A stretch of DNA of 6,781 bases from Deltaproteobacteria bacterium (GTDB lineage: Bacteria > Desulfobacterota > Desulfarculia > Adiutricales > JAGVGV01), in contig JADFXS010000154.1 of NCBI GenBank assembly GCA_015233515.1, forward strand, positions 1 through 6,781, read 5' to 3'. Below the pieces are notes generated by a model, which searched no databases, was not told the DNA's origin, and worked only from the letters and a program-made list of their open reading frames with translations. Positions within the stretch are counted from its first letter, which is position 1, and each line of letters opens with the position of its first letter. The translations under genes were made by a program, and so were the position numbers. Shown piece after piece: positions 1 through 5,708 of this stretch.

Positions 1-398
1 CCCTGCTGACCGCTCATGTGGGTGATTCCCGGGTCTATCGAATTCGCCGAAAAAAAATGATGCAATTGACTCAGGATCATTCCTTGGCCCAGGAATTGGT
101 TCGCCAGGGAGTCATGACCGAAGAGGAAGCCCTGTACTCCGCCCCCACCAATGTATTGACCCGAGCCTTGGGAGTACGCGACAAAGTATCCGAAGACATA
201 ATTTATCACTCCGTGGAACCGGGGGATGTGTTCCTGCTTTGCTCGGACGGTTTATACAACATGATCGACGAAGATGACATGCTGCGCATCGTCAACGAGA
301 ATAATTCTCTGGATATCAAAACTTCCCGTTTGATCGCCGAGGCCAACAGCGCCGGTGGACAGGATAATATCACCGTAATTCTGGCGGAATTTCTCTAA
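1..398 (+). CDS. PP2C-family Ser/Thr protein phosphatase, C-terminal part (5' end outside window)
   Basis: This is a metal-dependent phosphoserine/phosphothreonine phosphatase of the bacterial PP2C (Stp/PrpC) type. Such enzymes usually act in the cytoplasm and often oppose a Hanks-type kinase. The frame is open from the first base (phase starting at base 3) and reads LLTAHVGDSRVYR, so the GTG at 18 is an internal valine and the gene begins upstream. Visible motifs, in order: GDSRxYR (bases 21-38); the LTQDHSLAQELVRQG segment typical of Stp enzymes; LLCSDGLYNM with a metal-binding Asp at 246-248; and GGQDNITV with the last metal-binding Asp at 363-365. About 130 residues are present, roughly half of a normal 240-260 residue enzyme. 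The C-terminus ends soon after the last motif, as in single-domain family members. Its substrate and partner kinase are not visible. The family call is secure; the biological role is unknown. Confidence 0.93.
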   Translation, partial: LLTAHVGDSRVYRIRRKKMMQLTQDHSLAQELVRQGVMTEEEALYSAPTNVLTRALGVRDKVSEDIIYHSVEPGDVFLLCSDGLYNMIDEDDMLRIVNENNSLDIKTSRLIAEANSAGGQDNITVILAEFL

Positions 399-456
399 CA
401 ACGGATCGATGGTCTCAAATCGTCAGACTAAATGATTTTGAATATGCCAGCGGCCA

Positions 457-553
457 CATTCCCCTAGCGTGCCGCAGGGCTGGCGAGCAAAAAATTAAAA
501 GGCATTTGTTTCTCGCATGTCAAAATTCCTCGCAGTTTGCCGCGGGGCGCCTC
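457..553 (+). repeat. Dispersed two-hairpin repeat, copy A (degenerate)
   Basis: This is the most diverged of three related elements in the window. It shares with the others the order CATTCC...TAGC...GC-rich arm, then GCGAGCAAAA, an A/T-rich middle, then CATGTCAAA and the second arm CCTCGCAG...CCGCGGGG (528-547). The distance from the CGAG core (484) to the second hairpin (528) is 44 bases, against 46 in copy B and 42 in copy C. Its second hairpin carries one G-T wobble and one mismatch. It looks like an old intergenic REP/MITE-like insertion; that interpretation is inference. Confidence 0.65.
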
Positions 554-858
554 AACTGCTAACGGGTGCTTGATTCAATATCCGCTTCCACCGCTGGACG
601 ACGTTCGGCGAAGTATTAATAAACAAATACGGACTGCACGCCGCGTGAATTTTTTGATTAAATCACTTTAAATTCGCCGGTTACCAAGCTCCCTCTGAAA
701 AACTTCATCCAGGAAGCCCGGTTTCCATAAGAAGAGGTTCACAAGCTGAAGTTTGGGAGCCGGGTCAACCAGGTAAAACATCCATAACATATTATTTCAC
801 TGATCATTTTTGTGACTCTTCCGCGACAGACCGCTTGATTTTGAGCGGGATCAAAGAC

Positions 859-885
859 TTTACGAACCGAAAGAAATGTTATAAT
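859..885 (+). promoter_or_regulatory. Candidate sigma-70 promoter for the SH3 lipoprotein
   Basis: A perfect -10 hexamer TATAAT lies at 880-885. The best -35 candidate, TTTACG at 859-864, matches TTGACA at four of six positions but leaves a short 15-base spacer. Transcription would start near 892, giving a leader of about 37 bases before the ATG at 929. The -10 is convincing by eye; the -35 is weak. Confidence 0.5.
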
Positions 886-908
886 AAAGGTTATGAGGAT
901 ATATTCTT

Positions 909-920
909 GAGGAAGAGGAG
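909..920 (+). promoter_or_regulatory. Ribosome binding site that selects the ATG at 929
   Basis: The purine run GAGGAAGAGGAG ends 8 bases before the ATG at 929, which is normal spacing. The in-frame GTG at 920 overlaps the end of this run and so is an unlikely start. Confidence 0.7.
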
Positions 921-928
921 TGTTAGAT

Positions 929-1288
929 ATGGTCAAAATCTTTTCGTCGAGCTTTAAAACCAAACTTTGGTTTCTTATTTTATTGATCGGCTTGGCTTTG
1001 CTATCGACCGCCTGTGAATCAGGTCCCATGGGCGCTACCGGTGGGAAAAGTTCCGGTGGAGAATCTTTTTCCGGCAAAAGACTGGAAGCCATCAAGGCCG
1101 ATGACGTTTTCCTGATGAGCAGCCCATCCTTCAGCGCGTCCAAGGTCATGGCTCTGGAACGAGCCGCGACCGTGGAAGTTAGCAAACAAGAAGGCGATTG
1201 GTTGGGGGTGACCACGACCGATGGAAAAAGCGGCTGGGTCCATGGCGGTTATGTAACCGGTTTCGGTATCAGCCGGCCGGACCTCTGA
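929..1288 (+). CDS. Small bacterial SH3-domain (SH3b-type) lipoprotein
   Basis: The predicted product is a 119-residue envelope protein. The start at 929 is preferred over the GTG at 920 because of the ribosome site spacing. Residues 1-28 form a signal sequence with a basic N-terminus and a hydrophobic run (LWFLILLIGLALLS) ending in STAC, with Cys29 as probable lipidated residue. The box is slightly unusual in having Ser rather than Leu at -3. A Gly/Ser-rich linker (residues 31-50) follows. A single bacterial SH3 domain spans about residues 55-110, with the hallmark KVMALERAATVEV, EGDWLGV and DGKSGWVHGGYV strands. Such domains commonly bind peptidoglycan or mediate protein contacts; no catalytic domain is attached, so a binding or scaffolding role is inference. 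The gene appears monocistronic, with its own promoter upstream and a stem-loop 9 bases after the stop. Confidence 0.85.
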   Translation: MVKIFSSSFKTKLWFLILLIGLALLSTACESGPMGATGGKSSGGESFSGKRLEAIKADDVFLMSSPSFSASKVMALERAATVEVSKQEGDWLGVTTTDGKSGWVHGGYVTGFGISRPDL

Positions 1289-1296
1289 GATTCAAA

Positions 1297-1329
1297 TCAG
1301 CGGTCGGCTTAGGAAACGTCGACCGCTGA
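1297..1329 (+). terminator. Stem-loop after the SH3 lipoprotein gene
   Basis: A perfect 10-bp inverted repeat (TCAGCGGTCG at 1297-1306, CGACCGCTGA at 1320-1329) encloses a 13-base loop and starts 9 bases after the stop codon. Position and stem strength suit a transcription terminator or an mRNA 3'-end stabiliser. There is no good T-run directly after it, so intrinsic termination is uncertain. Confidence 0.5.
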
Positions 1330-1458
1330 CGACCTTAATCATCCGAAAATAAGATAAATTGCTATTTTTTTGCTAATAAGTCTGCTACCTTCGGCTTGTC
1401 GATACCGCTGGAAATCAGCCGAACTCGAACCGGGCGGATTATGAATAGGCAAGTGACC

Positions 1459-1560
1459 GATTGCTTGGTAGCTTGCCGCGTGGTTAACGAGCAAAATGAT
1501 TAAAACTCGTTCGGACCTTACATTTCGAAGATTCCTCGCAGCTCGCTGCGAGGAACTTTC
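1459..1560 (+). repeat. Dispersed two-hairpin repeat, copy B
   Basis: This copy begins GATTGCTTGGTAGCTTGCCG, continues through AACGAGCAAAA (core CGAG at 1488-1491) and an A/T-rich middle with TTACATTTCGAAG, and ends in a strong hairpin. The hairpin is a perfect 10-bp stem (TTCCTCGCAG at 1532-1541, CTGCGAGGAA at 1546-1555) around a CTCG loop. The stem can extend outward to 1527 and 1560 with one mismatch and one G-T pair. It has the same orientation and internal spacing as copies A and C, and lies immediately upstream of the CODH cluster. Confidence 0.75.
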
Positions 1561-1570
1561 ATAAGGAATG

Positions 1571-1604
1571 GAAATAATATTGACTTATTTTTAATATTAA
1601 TTGT
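1571..1604 (+). promoter_or_regulatory. AT-rich probable promoter/operator region of the CODH cluster
   Basis: A -35-like TTGACT lies at 1580-1585, followed by the perfect 10-bp palindrome TTAATATTAA (1591-1600). No good -10 hexamer sits at standard spacing, so the promoter may depend on an activator, or the real elements may lie elsewhere. TTGTCTGTTGAC at 1601-1612 superficially resembles the half-sites of the CO sensor CooA (TGTC...GACA), but the spacing is too short to call a site. Confidence 0.3.
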
Positions 1605-1650
1605 CTGTTGACGCTCCTTCACCAACCGGACGCCACTGTCCGTCCATCAA

Positions 1651-1658
1651 GAGGAAGG
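1651..1658 (+). promoter_or_regulatory. Ribosome binding site that selects the ATG at 1665
   Basis: GAGGAAGG ends 6 bases before the ATG at 1665. The in-frame TTG at 1608 has no comparable site. Residues read from 1608 to 1664 lack conserved character, whereas the Rossmann strand HVIIGNGIAG begins directly after the ATG. Confidence 0.8.
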
Positions 1659-1664
1659 CCCAGT

Positions 1665-2897
1665 ATGACCAGACATGTCATCATCGGCAACGGCATTGCC
1701 GGCCTCAGCGCCGCGGAAACCATTCGCCAACTGGACCCCACAGCTTCCATCACTATCATCGCCGCCGAAAAGATTCTTCCCTACAGTCGACCAATGATCA
1801 GCCTGGTGCTGGACGGTTCTATTCCGGCCGGACATATAGGTATTCGATCTTCAGACTATTACCGGGACTTCGGCCTCGAACCCCTGATCGGTCATCGGGT
1901 TGTGGACATGGACTTGGAAGGCAGGACTGTCCGGACCGATGACGATCAAATCGTCGAATACGACCGGCTTCTGATCGCCACCGGAGCCGATCCTCGACCC
2001 ATGGGAGTCGAGGGCGTTGATATGGCCGGCATCCACTATATGCGCACGGAAACCCAGGTCCAAACCATGGTTGAAGAGTTACCCTTGGTGAAGACCGCAT
2101 TAGTTTTAGGCGGAGGATTGGTCGGCTTCAAAGCCGCCTATGGACTGCTCAAACGCGGCCTTAAAGTTACGATGTTAATCAGTTCCGCTCATCCCTTGTC
2201 CATGCAGGTCGATGATGTGGCCGGCCGATTAATTCTGGAGGAATTGATCAGCCACGGACTGACCGTCAAGGTGAAGACGGACGTCCGGGCGTTTGAGGGC
2301 GGTTCCAGGGTGGAAGCAGCGGTCATGACCGACGGCAGCCGGGCGGCCTGCGATCTGGTCGTGATCGGTAAAGGCGTCAATCCGGCGCTCGAGTTTATTC
2401 CCCGCCGGCGGATTTCAGTTAACCAGGGAGTGATTGTAGACCGCCATTTACGGACCACGGAACCCGACATTTACGCCGCCGGAGACGTGGCGGAAGCAAA
2501 CGATTTGGTCCGCGGCCGGCCGTGGATCAACGCCATCTGGCCGGTGGCCGCCGAACAGGGTCGTCTGGCCGGAATGAACATGGCCGGCCGGCCGGTGGCT
2601 TATGACGGTTCGCTGGGGCGCAACGTCATTCGGGTCTTCGGTCTGGATGTCATGACCGCCGGCCTGGTCAATCCTCCCCAAAATCAAGGATACCAGGCCG
2701 TGGCCCAACTGGACCACCGGCGGCGCACTTATCGCAAACTGATATTCAAGGATGATTTACTGGTGGGGCTGGTTCTGGTCGGAAAAATCGAGCAGGGCGG
2801 GGTGTTGATATCTCTGATTCAATCCCGGCGACCGGTGACTTTTGACCAGGAATCATTGCTGGACGACAATTTCAATTATGGACGGCTGATCGGCTGA
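1665..2897 (+). CDS. FAD-dependent NAD(P) oxidoreductase of the CODH cluster (FNOR-type)
   Basis: The product is a 410-residue cytoplasmic flavoprotein of the pyridine nucleotide-disulfide oxidoreductase superfamily. It is closest in type to the rubredoxin-reductase/NADH-oxidase-like enzymes often found beside cooS and cooF. It has an N-terminal FAD Rossmann motif GNGIAG (8-13), an ATGADPRP strand, a second Rossmann motif GGGLVG (149-154) for NAD(P), and the FAD-contacting YAAGD (270-274) after TTEPDI. A C-terminal domain ends in FNYGRLIG. There is one cysteine (in RAACDL) and no CxxxxC pair, so it is not a disulfide reductase. The end of the second beta strand reads VTMLIS, with Ser173 where NAD-specific enzymes usually have Glu, so coenzyme preference is open. 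It lies first in the cluster, 63 bases before cooF. The inferred job is electron transfer between CooF and NAD(P). Confidence 0.88.
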   Translation: MTRHVIIGNGIAGLSAAETIRQLDPTASITIIAAEKILPYSRPMISLVLDGSIPAGHIGIRSSDYYRDFGLEPLIGHRVVDMDLEGRTVRTDDDQIVEYDRLLIATGADPRPMGVEGVDMAGIHYMRTETQVQTMVEELPLVKTALVLGGGLVGFKAAYGLLKRGLKVTMLISSAHPLSMQVDDVAGRLILEELISHGLTVKVKTDVRAFEGGSRVEAAVMTDGSRAACDLVVIGKGVNPALEFIPRRRISVNQGVIVDRHLRTTEPDIYAAGDVAEANDLVRGRPWINAIWPVAAEQGRLAGMNMAGRPVAYDGSLGRNVIRVFGLDVMTAGLVNPPQNQGYQAVAQLDHRRRTYRKLIFKDDLLVGLVLVGKIEQGGVLISLIQSRRPVTFDQESLLDDNFNYGRLIG

Positions 2898-2960
2898 TCT
2901 GAAATTAATCGAGCTTGTCAATCCGACTCTGATCGCCAATTTATTCTCAAGGAGGACGGC

Positions 2961-3566
2961 ATGAAAAAAGTGGTAGTGCATCCCGAGCGCTGCCTGGGGT
3001 GCATGCAGTGTATGGTGGCTTGCGCCCAGGCTCATTCCCGATCCAAGGATTTGTTGGGCGCTCTCCTGGAAAAACCTCGTCCCCGGCCTCGAGTTCATGT
3101 GGGACCCGGTCCGGCCGACGAAGGATTCCCTAACCGCTGCCGGCACTGTCAGCCGGCGCCTTGCCTGCCGGCTTGCCTACCTGGAGCCATCTACCGGGAA
3201 GACCGGCTGGAAACCATCCTGATCGATCCGGATAAATGTATTAATTGCGCTTCTTGCGCCATGGCCTGTCCTTTTGGCGTGCTGCGCTTCCATGAAGACG
3301 CCGGCGCTCCGGCCGGTAAAGTTACCGCGATCAAATGTGATAACTGTATCGATCGTCAAGCCTTGGGACAGATTCCGGCTTGTGTCGAAATCTGTAAAGT
3401 CGGAGCGCTGACTTTTGAAACCATGGATGAAGCCATGAAACGCCAGACCGGGATGGTCAGTCGGTCGGTTTGGGCCGAGGCCGAGTCCGGTCTTCAGGGG
3501 ACTTCGCTCGGTTTCAATTTGCTCGGGACCATGAAACAGGCCAGTCACGATCTGGCCCGCCGCTGA
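2961..3566 (+). CDS. cooF: CooF-type electron-transfer protein, four [4Fe-4S] clusters
   Basis: The 201-residue iron-sulfur protein belongs to the HycB/CooF family and is the usual redox partner of CO dehydrogenase. Sixteen cysteines fall into four groups: C11-C14-C17-C21, C60-C63-C68-C72, C93-C96-C99-C103 and C126-C129-C141-C145. This is the full set for four [4Fe-4S] clusters. The third group (CINCASCAMACPFG) is a classic ferredoxin motif. There is no signal peptide or membrane segment, so it is cytoplasmic. The C-terminal tail after residue 150 has no cysteines and no motif I recognise. A strong AAGGAGGA (2949-2956) precedes the ATG. It ends 27 bases before cooS, implying cotranscription. 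The neighbours indicate that it passes electrons between CooS and the upstream FAD/NAD(P) oxidoreductase; no hydrogenase subunits are present here. Confidence 0.93.
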   Translation: MKKVVVHPERCLGCMQCMVACAQAHSRSKDLLGALLEKPRPRPRVHVGPGPADEGFPNRCRHCQPAPCLPACLPGAIYREDRLETILIDPDKCINCASCAMACPFGVLRFHEDAGAPAGKVTAIKCDNCIDRQALGQIPACVEICKVGALTFETMDEAMKRQTGMVSRSVWAEAESGLQGTSLGFNLLGTMKQASHDLARR

Positions 3567-3593
3567 AACGCCGTCACTTGAGGAGGTAGAACG

Positions 3594-5486
3594 ATGAGTC
3601 ATCATACTAAATATGCCGAGCGCACCATCACCGCCGACGGTCAACTGATGCTGGCCAAGGCCCATGAGGACCGGGTGGAAACGGTCTGGGACCGCTTCGA
3701 AGCTCAAAAGCCCCAGTGCGGTTACTGCGAAATGGGCTTGTCCTGCCGTATTTGCATCATGGGGCCCTGCCGGATAGATCCCTTTGGCGAAGGACCCCAA
3801 TACGGCGTATGCGGCGCGGACGCGGAAATCATCGTCGCTCGAAACCTGGGACGCATGATCGCCGCCGGTTCGGCCAGCCATTCCGATCACGGCCGCGACC
3901 TGGTGGAAGTTCTGGCCAAGGTCGCTGAGGGTCAGGCCCCGGGCTACAGTATAAAAGACCCGGCCAAACTCCGTCGAGTGGCCGGGGAATACGGTTTGAG
4001 CGTGGAAGGCAAGGACGATCTGACTGTCGCGGGTGAACTGGCTTACGCCATGCAAGAGGATTACGGCACTAGAAAGCAGAGCCTGACCATGGTGGCCAGG
4101 GCTCCGCGAAAACGCCGCGATATTTGGGCCAAACTAAATCTGACTCCGCGCGGGATCGACCGGGAAACATCGGAAATGATGCATCGGACCCATATGGGCG
4201 TGGACAACGATTGGGTCAACTTGCTTTTGCACGCCCTCCGTAACTCTCTGTCCGACGGCTGGGGCGGATCCATGATTGCCACCGAAGTGTCGGACATCCT
4301 TTTCGGCGTTCCCCAACCGGTCAAGTCCCAAGTCAATATGGGCGTGCTCAAAGCCGACCAAGTCAACATCGTTGTTCATGGACATAACCCGATTGTTTCC
4401 GAAAACCTGGTGGCTGCTTGCCAGTCGCCGGACCTGCTGGCCCTGGCTAAACAAAAAGGGGCCACGGGCATAAATCTGGCCGGCGTCTGCTGCACCGGCA
4501 ATGAAATCCTTATGCGCCACGGCGTACCCATGGCTGGTAATCATTTATCTACTGAATTGGTTTTGGTTACCGGCGCCGTGGACATGATGATCGTGGATTA
4601 TCAATGCATCATGCCCGCTTTGAGCCAGGTCGCCGCCTGCTATCACACCAAGATGATATCCACATCGGACAAGGCCAAATTTCCGGGCATGGAACATCAC
4701 GAATTCACACCGGAAACCGCTCAGCGACAGTCTCTGGAGCTGGTGAAAGCCGCGGTGGAGAATTTTTCCCGGCGGGATCCGGCCAGAGTTTACATCCCGG
4801 TTCAGCCCCAGGAACAATACAGCGGTTTTTCCGTGGAAGCCATCGTGGCGGCTTTGGGCGGCACGGCCGCGCCCCTGATCGAGGCGATCAAGGCCGGGAA
4901 AATCCGTGGAGCCGTGGGCGTGGTGGGATGCAACAATCCGCGAATCAAACAGGATTACGGCCACGTCACATTGACCAGCCGGCTGATCGCGCGGGACATA
5001 TTGGTTCTGGACACCGGCTGCGCCGCCGTGGCCCATGCCAAGGCCGGCCTCAAGGTCCCGGCCGCGGCGGAAAAGGCCGGTCCGGGTCTGAAGGAAATTT
5101 GCCAGGCCCTGGGCATCCCGCCGGTGTTGCATGTGGGGTCCTGCGTGGACAACGTCCGTATCCTGGTCCTGGTTTCGGCTTTGGCCGATGCCTTGGGGGT
5201 GGACATCAGCGACTTGCCCGTGGCTGGAAGCGCGCCGGAATGGTATTCGGAAAAAGCCGCGGCGATCGGCTGTTATTTCGTGGCTTCCGGGGTCCAGGTT
5301 TTCCTGGGACCCATGCCGCCCATCACCGGCAGCATGAAGATCGTGGAACTCTTGACCACCGGTTTGACCGAGGTGGTGGGCGCGGCCTTCACCGTGGAAC
5401 CTGATCCGGAAAAAGCCGCTAAACTGATCGAAGCCCATATCGAGGCCAAAAGAAAAGCCTTAGGCCTATCTTATCGGGATGTTTAA
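3594..5486 (+). CDS. cooS: Anaerobic Ni-Fe carbon monoxide dehydrogenase catalytic subunit
   Basis: The 630-residue enzyme catalyses CO + H2O to CO2 + 2 H+ + 2 e-, reversibly, as a cytoplasmic homodimer. Its length is normal for CooS. The N-terminal segment CGYCEMGLSC...IC...GPC gives C42 and C45 (D-cluster) and C51, C54, C59 and C73 (B-cluster [4Fe-4S]). H96 and H99 in SASHSDHGRD match the proton-relay histidines. Predicted C-cluster ligands are all present: H264 (HGHNP), C300 (GVCCTGNE), C338 (DYQC), C446 (GVVGCNNP), C476 (LDTGC) and C517 (HVGSC), with K554 (YSEKA) as catalytic lysine. These were assigned by recalled alignment to Carboxydothermus CODH-II. The D-cluster pair is Cys-X2-Cys, with Ser50 where Cys-X7-Cys enzymes have the second cysteine. 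GAGGAGGT at 3580-3587 precedes the ATG. No cooC maturation gene or acetyl-CoA synthase gene adjoins it. Confidence 0.97.
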   Translation: MSHHTKYAERTITADGQLMLAKAHEDRVETVWDRFEAQKPQCGYCEMGLSCRICIMGPCRIDPFGEGPQYGVCGADAEIIVARNLGRMIAAGSASHSDHGRDLVEVLAKVAEGQAPGYSIKDPAKLRRVAGEYGLSVEGKDDLTVAGELAYAMQEDYGTRKQSLTMVARAPRKRRDIWAKLNLTPRGIDRETSEMMHRTHMGVDNDWVNLLLHALRNSLSDGWGGSMIATEVSDILFGVPQPVKSQVNMGVLKADQVNIVVHGHNPIVSENLVAACQSPDLLALAKQKGATGINLAGVCCTGNEILMRHGVPMAGNHLSTELVLVTGAVDMMIVDYQCIMPALSQVAACYHTKMISTSDKAKFPGMEHHEFTPETAQRQSLELVKAAVENFSRRDPARVYIPVQPQEQYSGFSVEAIVAALGGTAAPLIEAIKAGKIRGAVGVVGCNNPRIKQDYGHVTLTSRLIARDILVLDTGCAAVAHAKAGLKVPAAAEKAGPGLKEICQALGIPPVLHVGSCVDNVRILVLVSALADALGVDISDLPVAGSAPEWYSEKAAAIGCYFVASGVQVFLGPMPPITGSMKIVELLTTGLTEVVGAAFTVEPDPEKAAKLIEAHIEAKRKALGLSYRDV

Positions 5487-5555
5487 AAAGGTGATGGCCG
5501 AGTCTATTTTGTCGCCGAGGTTCATCGGGGATGAGATAAAGATTTGCTTTGATTG

Positions 5556-5585
5556 GGGGGCCGGTTTTAACCAACCCGGTCTTCC
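5556..5585 (+). terminator. Imperfect stem-loop downstream of cooS
   Basis: CCGGTT (5561-5566) can pair with AACCCGG (5573-5579) with one bulged C, around a TTAACC loop. The preceding G-run adds G-C and G-T pairs with TCTTCC. It lies about 70 bases after the cooS stop. No T-run follows, so it may be only a weak terminator or 3'-end structure. Confidence 0.3.
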
Positions 5586-5605
5586 AATGAACATACCGGC
5601 GAGCG

Positions 5606-5704
5606 CATTCCTCGTAGCTTGATACGGGGATTAGCGAGTGAAAACAAAAATTTTTCTTTCTTACATGCCAAAGACTCCTCGCAGCTGACTGCGAGGAGTC
5701 TTCA
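5606..5704 (+). repeat. Dispersed two-hairpin repeat, copy C
   Basis: This is the best-preserved copy. The first hairpin runs CATTCCTCGTAGCTTG...CGGGGA (arms about 5609-5616 and 5623-5630, with one G-T pair). It is followed by TTAGCGAGTGAAAA, an A/T-rich middle, TTACATGCCAAA, and a perfect 14-bp second hairpin (5671-5684 with 5689-5702, loop CTGA). The order, orientation and spacing match copy B. It fills most of the space between the convergent cooS and the minus-strand secreted-protein gene. Confidence 0.78.
5671..5702. terminator. Strong hairpin between convergent genes, probable bidirectional terminator
   Basis: The arms AAGACTCCTCGCAG and CTGCGAGGAGTCTT form a perfect 14-bp stem with a 4-base CTGA loop. 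It begins 7 bases past the minus-strand stop codon and lies 185 bases past the cooS stop. On the plus strand AATTTTTATTT follows nearby. On the minus strand only TTTGG follows, so U-tract support is moderate. It is the 3' half of repeat copy C, so a repeat seems to double as a terminator. Confidence 0.5.
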
Positions 5705-5708
5705 ATTT

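Larger units (their letters stand above)
399..928. other. Gene-free spacer between the phosphatase and the SH3 lipoprotein
   Basis: I see no credible gene in this stretch of about 530 bases. A minus-strand open frame covering 739-1215 overlaps the lipoprotein gene antisense and has no recognisable features. The spacer holds repeat copy A (about 457-553), an 11-bp palindrome TGATTAAATCA (655-665), and a promoter-like TATAAT just upstream of the lipoprotein. No clear Rho-independent terminator follows the phosphatase. Confidence 0.7.
1289..1664. other. Spacer between the lipoprotein and the CODH cluster
   Basis: No gene is supported in this stretch of about 375 bases. It contains a stem-loop after the lipoprotein stop (1297-1329), repeat copy B (1459-1560), and an AT-rich block (1571-1604) likely to hold the promoter of the CODH cluster. 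The stretch 1330-1458 shows no structure that I can interpret. Confidence 0.7.

Noticed and set aside
655..665. FNR-like palindrome TGATTAAATCA
   Set aside because: The half-sites resemble TTGAT/ATCAA, but the central spacing is one base short of the FNR consensus. It lies over 200 bases from any promoter or start, and AT-rich spacer DNA gives such matches by chance.
739..1215. Minus-strand open frame of 158 codons across the lipoprotein gene
   Set aside because: It is antisense to the lipoprotein and its promoter and has no signal, motif or ribosome site. The plus-strand gene has clear lipoprotein and SH3 features.
1381..1440. tRNA-like TCGAACC stretch
   Set aside because: CTCGAACCGGGCGG resembles part of a T-arm, but no acceptor stem, anticodon arm or D-arm can be folded around it.
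1601..1612. Possible CooA binding site (TGTC...GAC) upstream of the CODH cluster
   Set aside because: The known consensus has about six bases between half-sites; here there are about three to four, and the right half is incomplete. No cooA gene is visible.
1608..1664. TTG start that would lengthen the flavoprotein by 19 residues
   Set aside because: The ATG at 1665 has a good ribosome site and is immediately followed by the first Rossmann strand. The added residues are not conserved in character.
3177..4055. Long minus-strand open frame (292 codons) opposite cooF and cooS
   Set aside because: It is antisense to two securely identified genes, crosses their boundary, and has no recognisable motif. 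GC-rich codons on the coding strand readily leave such antisense frames open.
4604..5404. Plus-strand open frame of 266 codons in another phase of cooS
   Set aside because: It is low-complexity Gly/Arg/His-rich translation of the cooS codons out of frame; all C-cluster ligands are in the cooS frame.
4545..5438. Long minus-strand open frame (297 codons) opposite cooS
   Set aside because: It lies wholly within cooS, is rich in Gly/His/Arg/Gln as antisense shadows are, and has no family resemblance or ribosome site that I could support.
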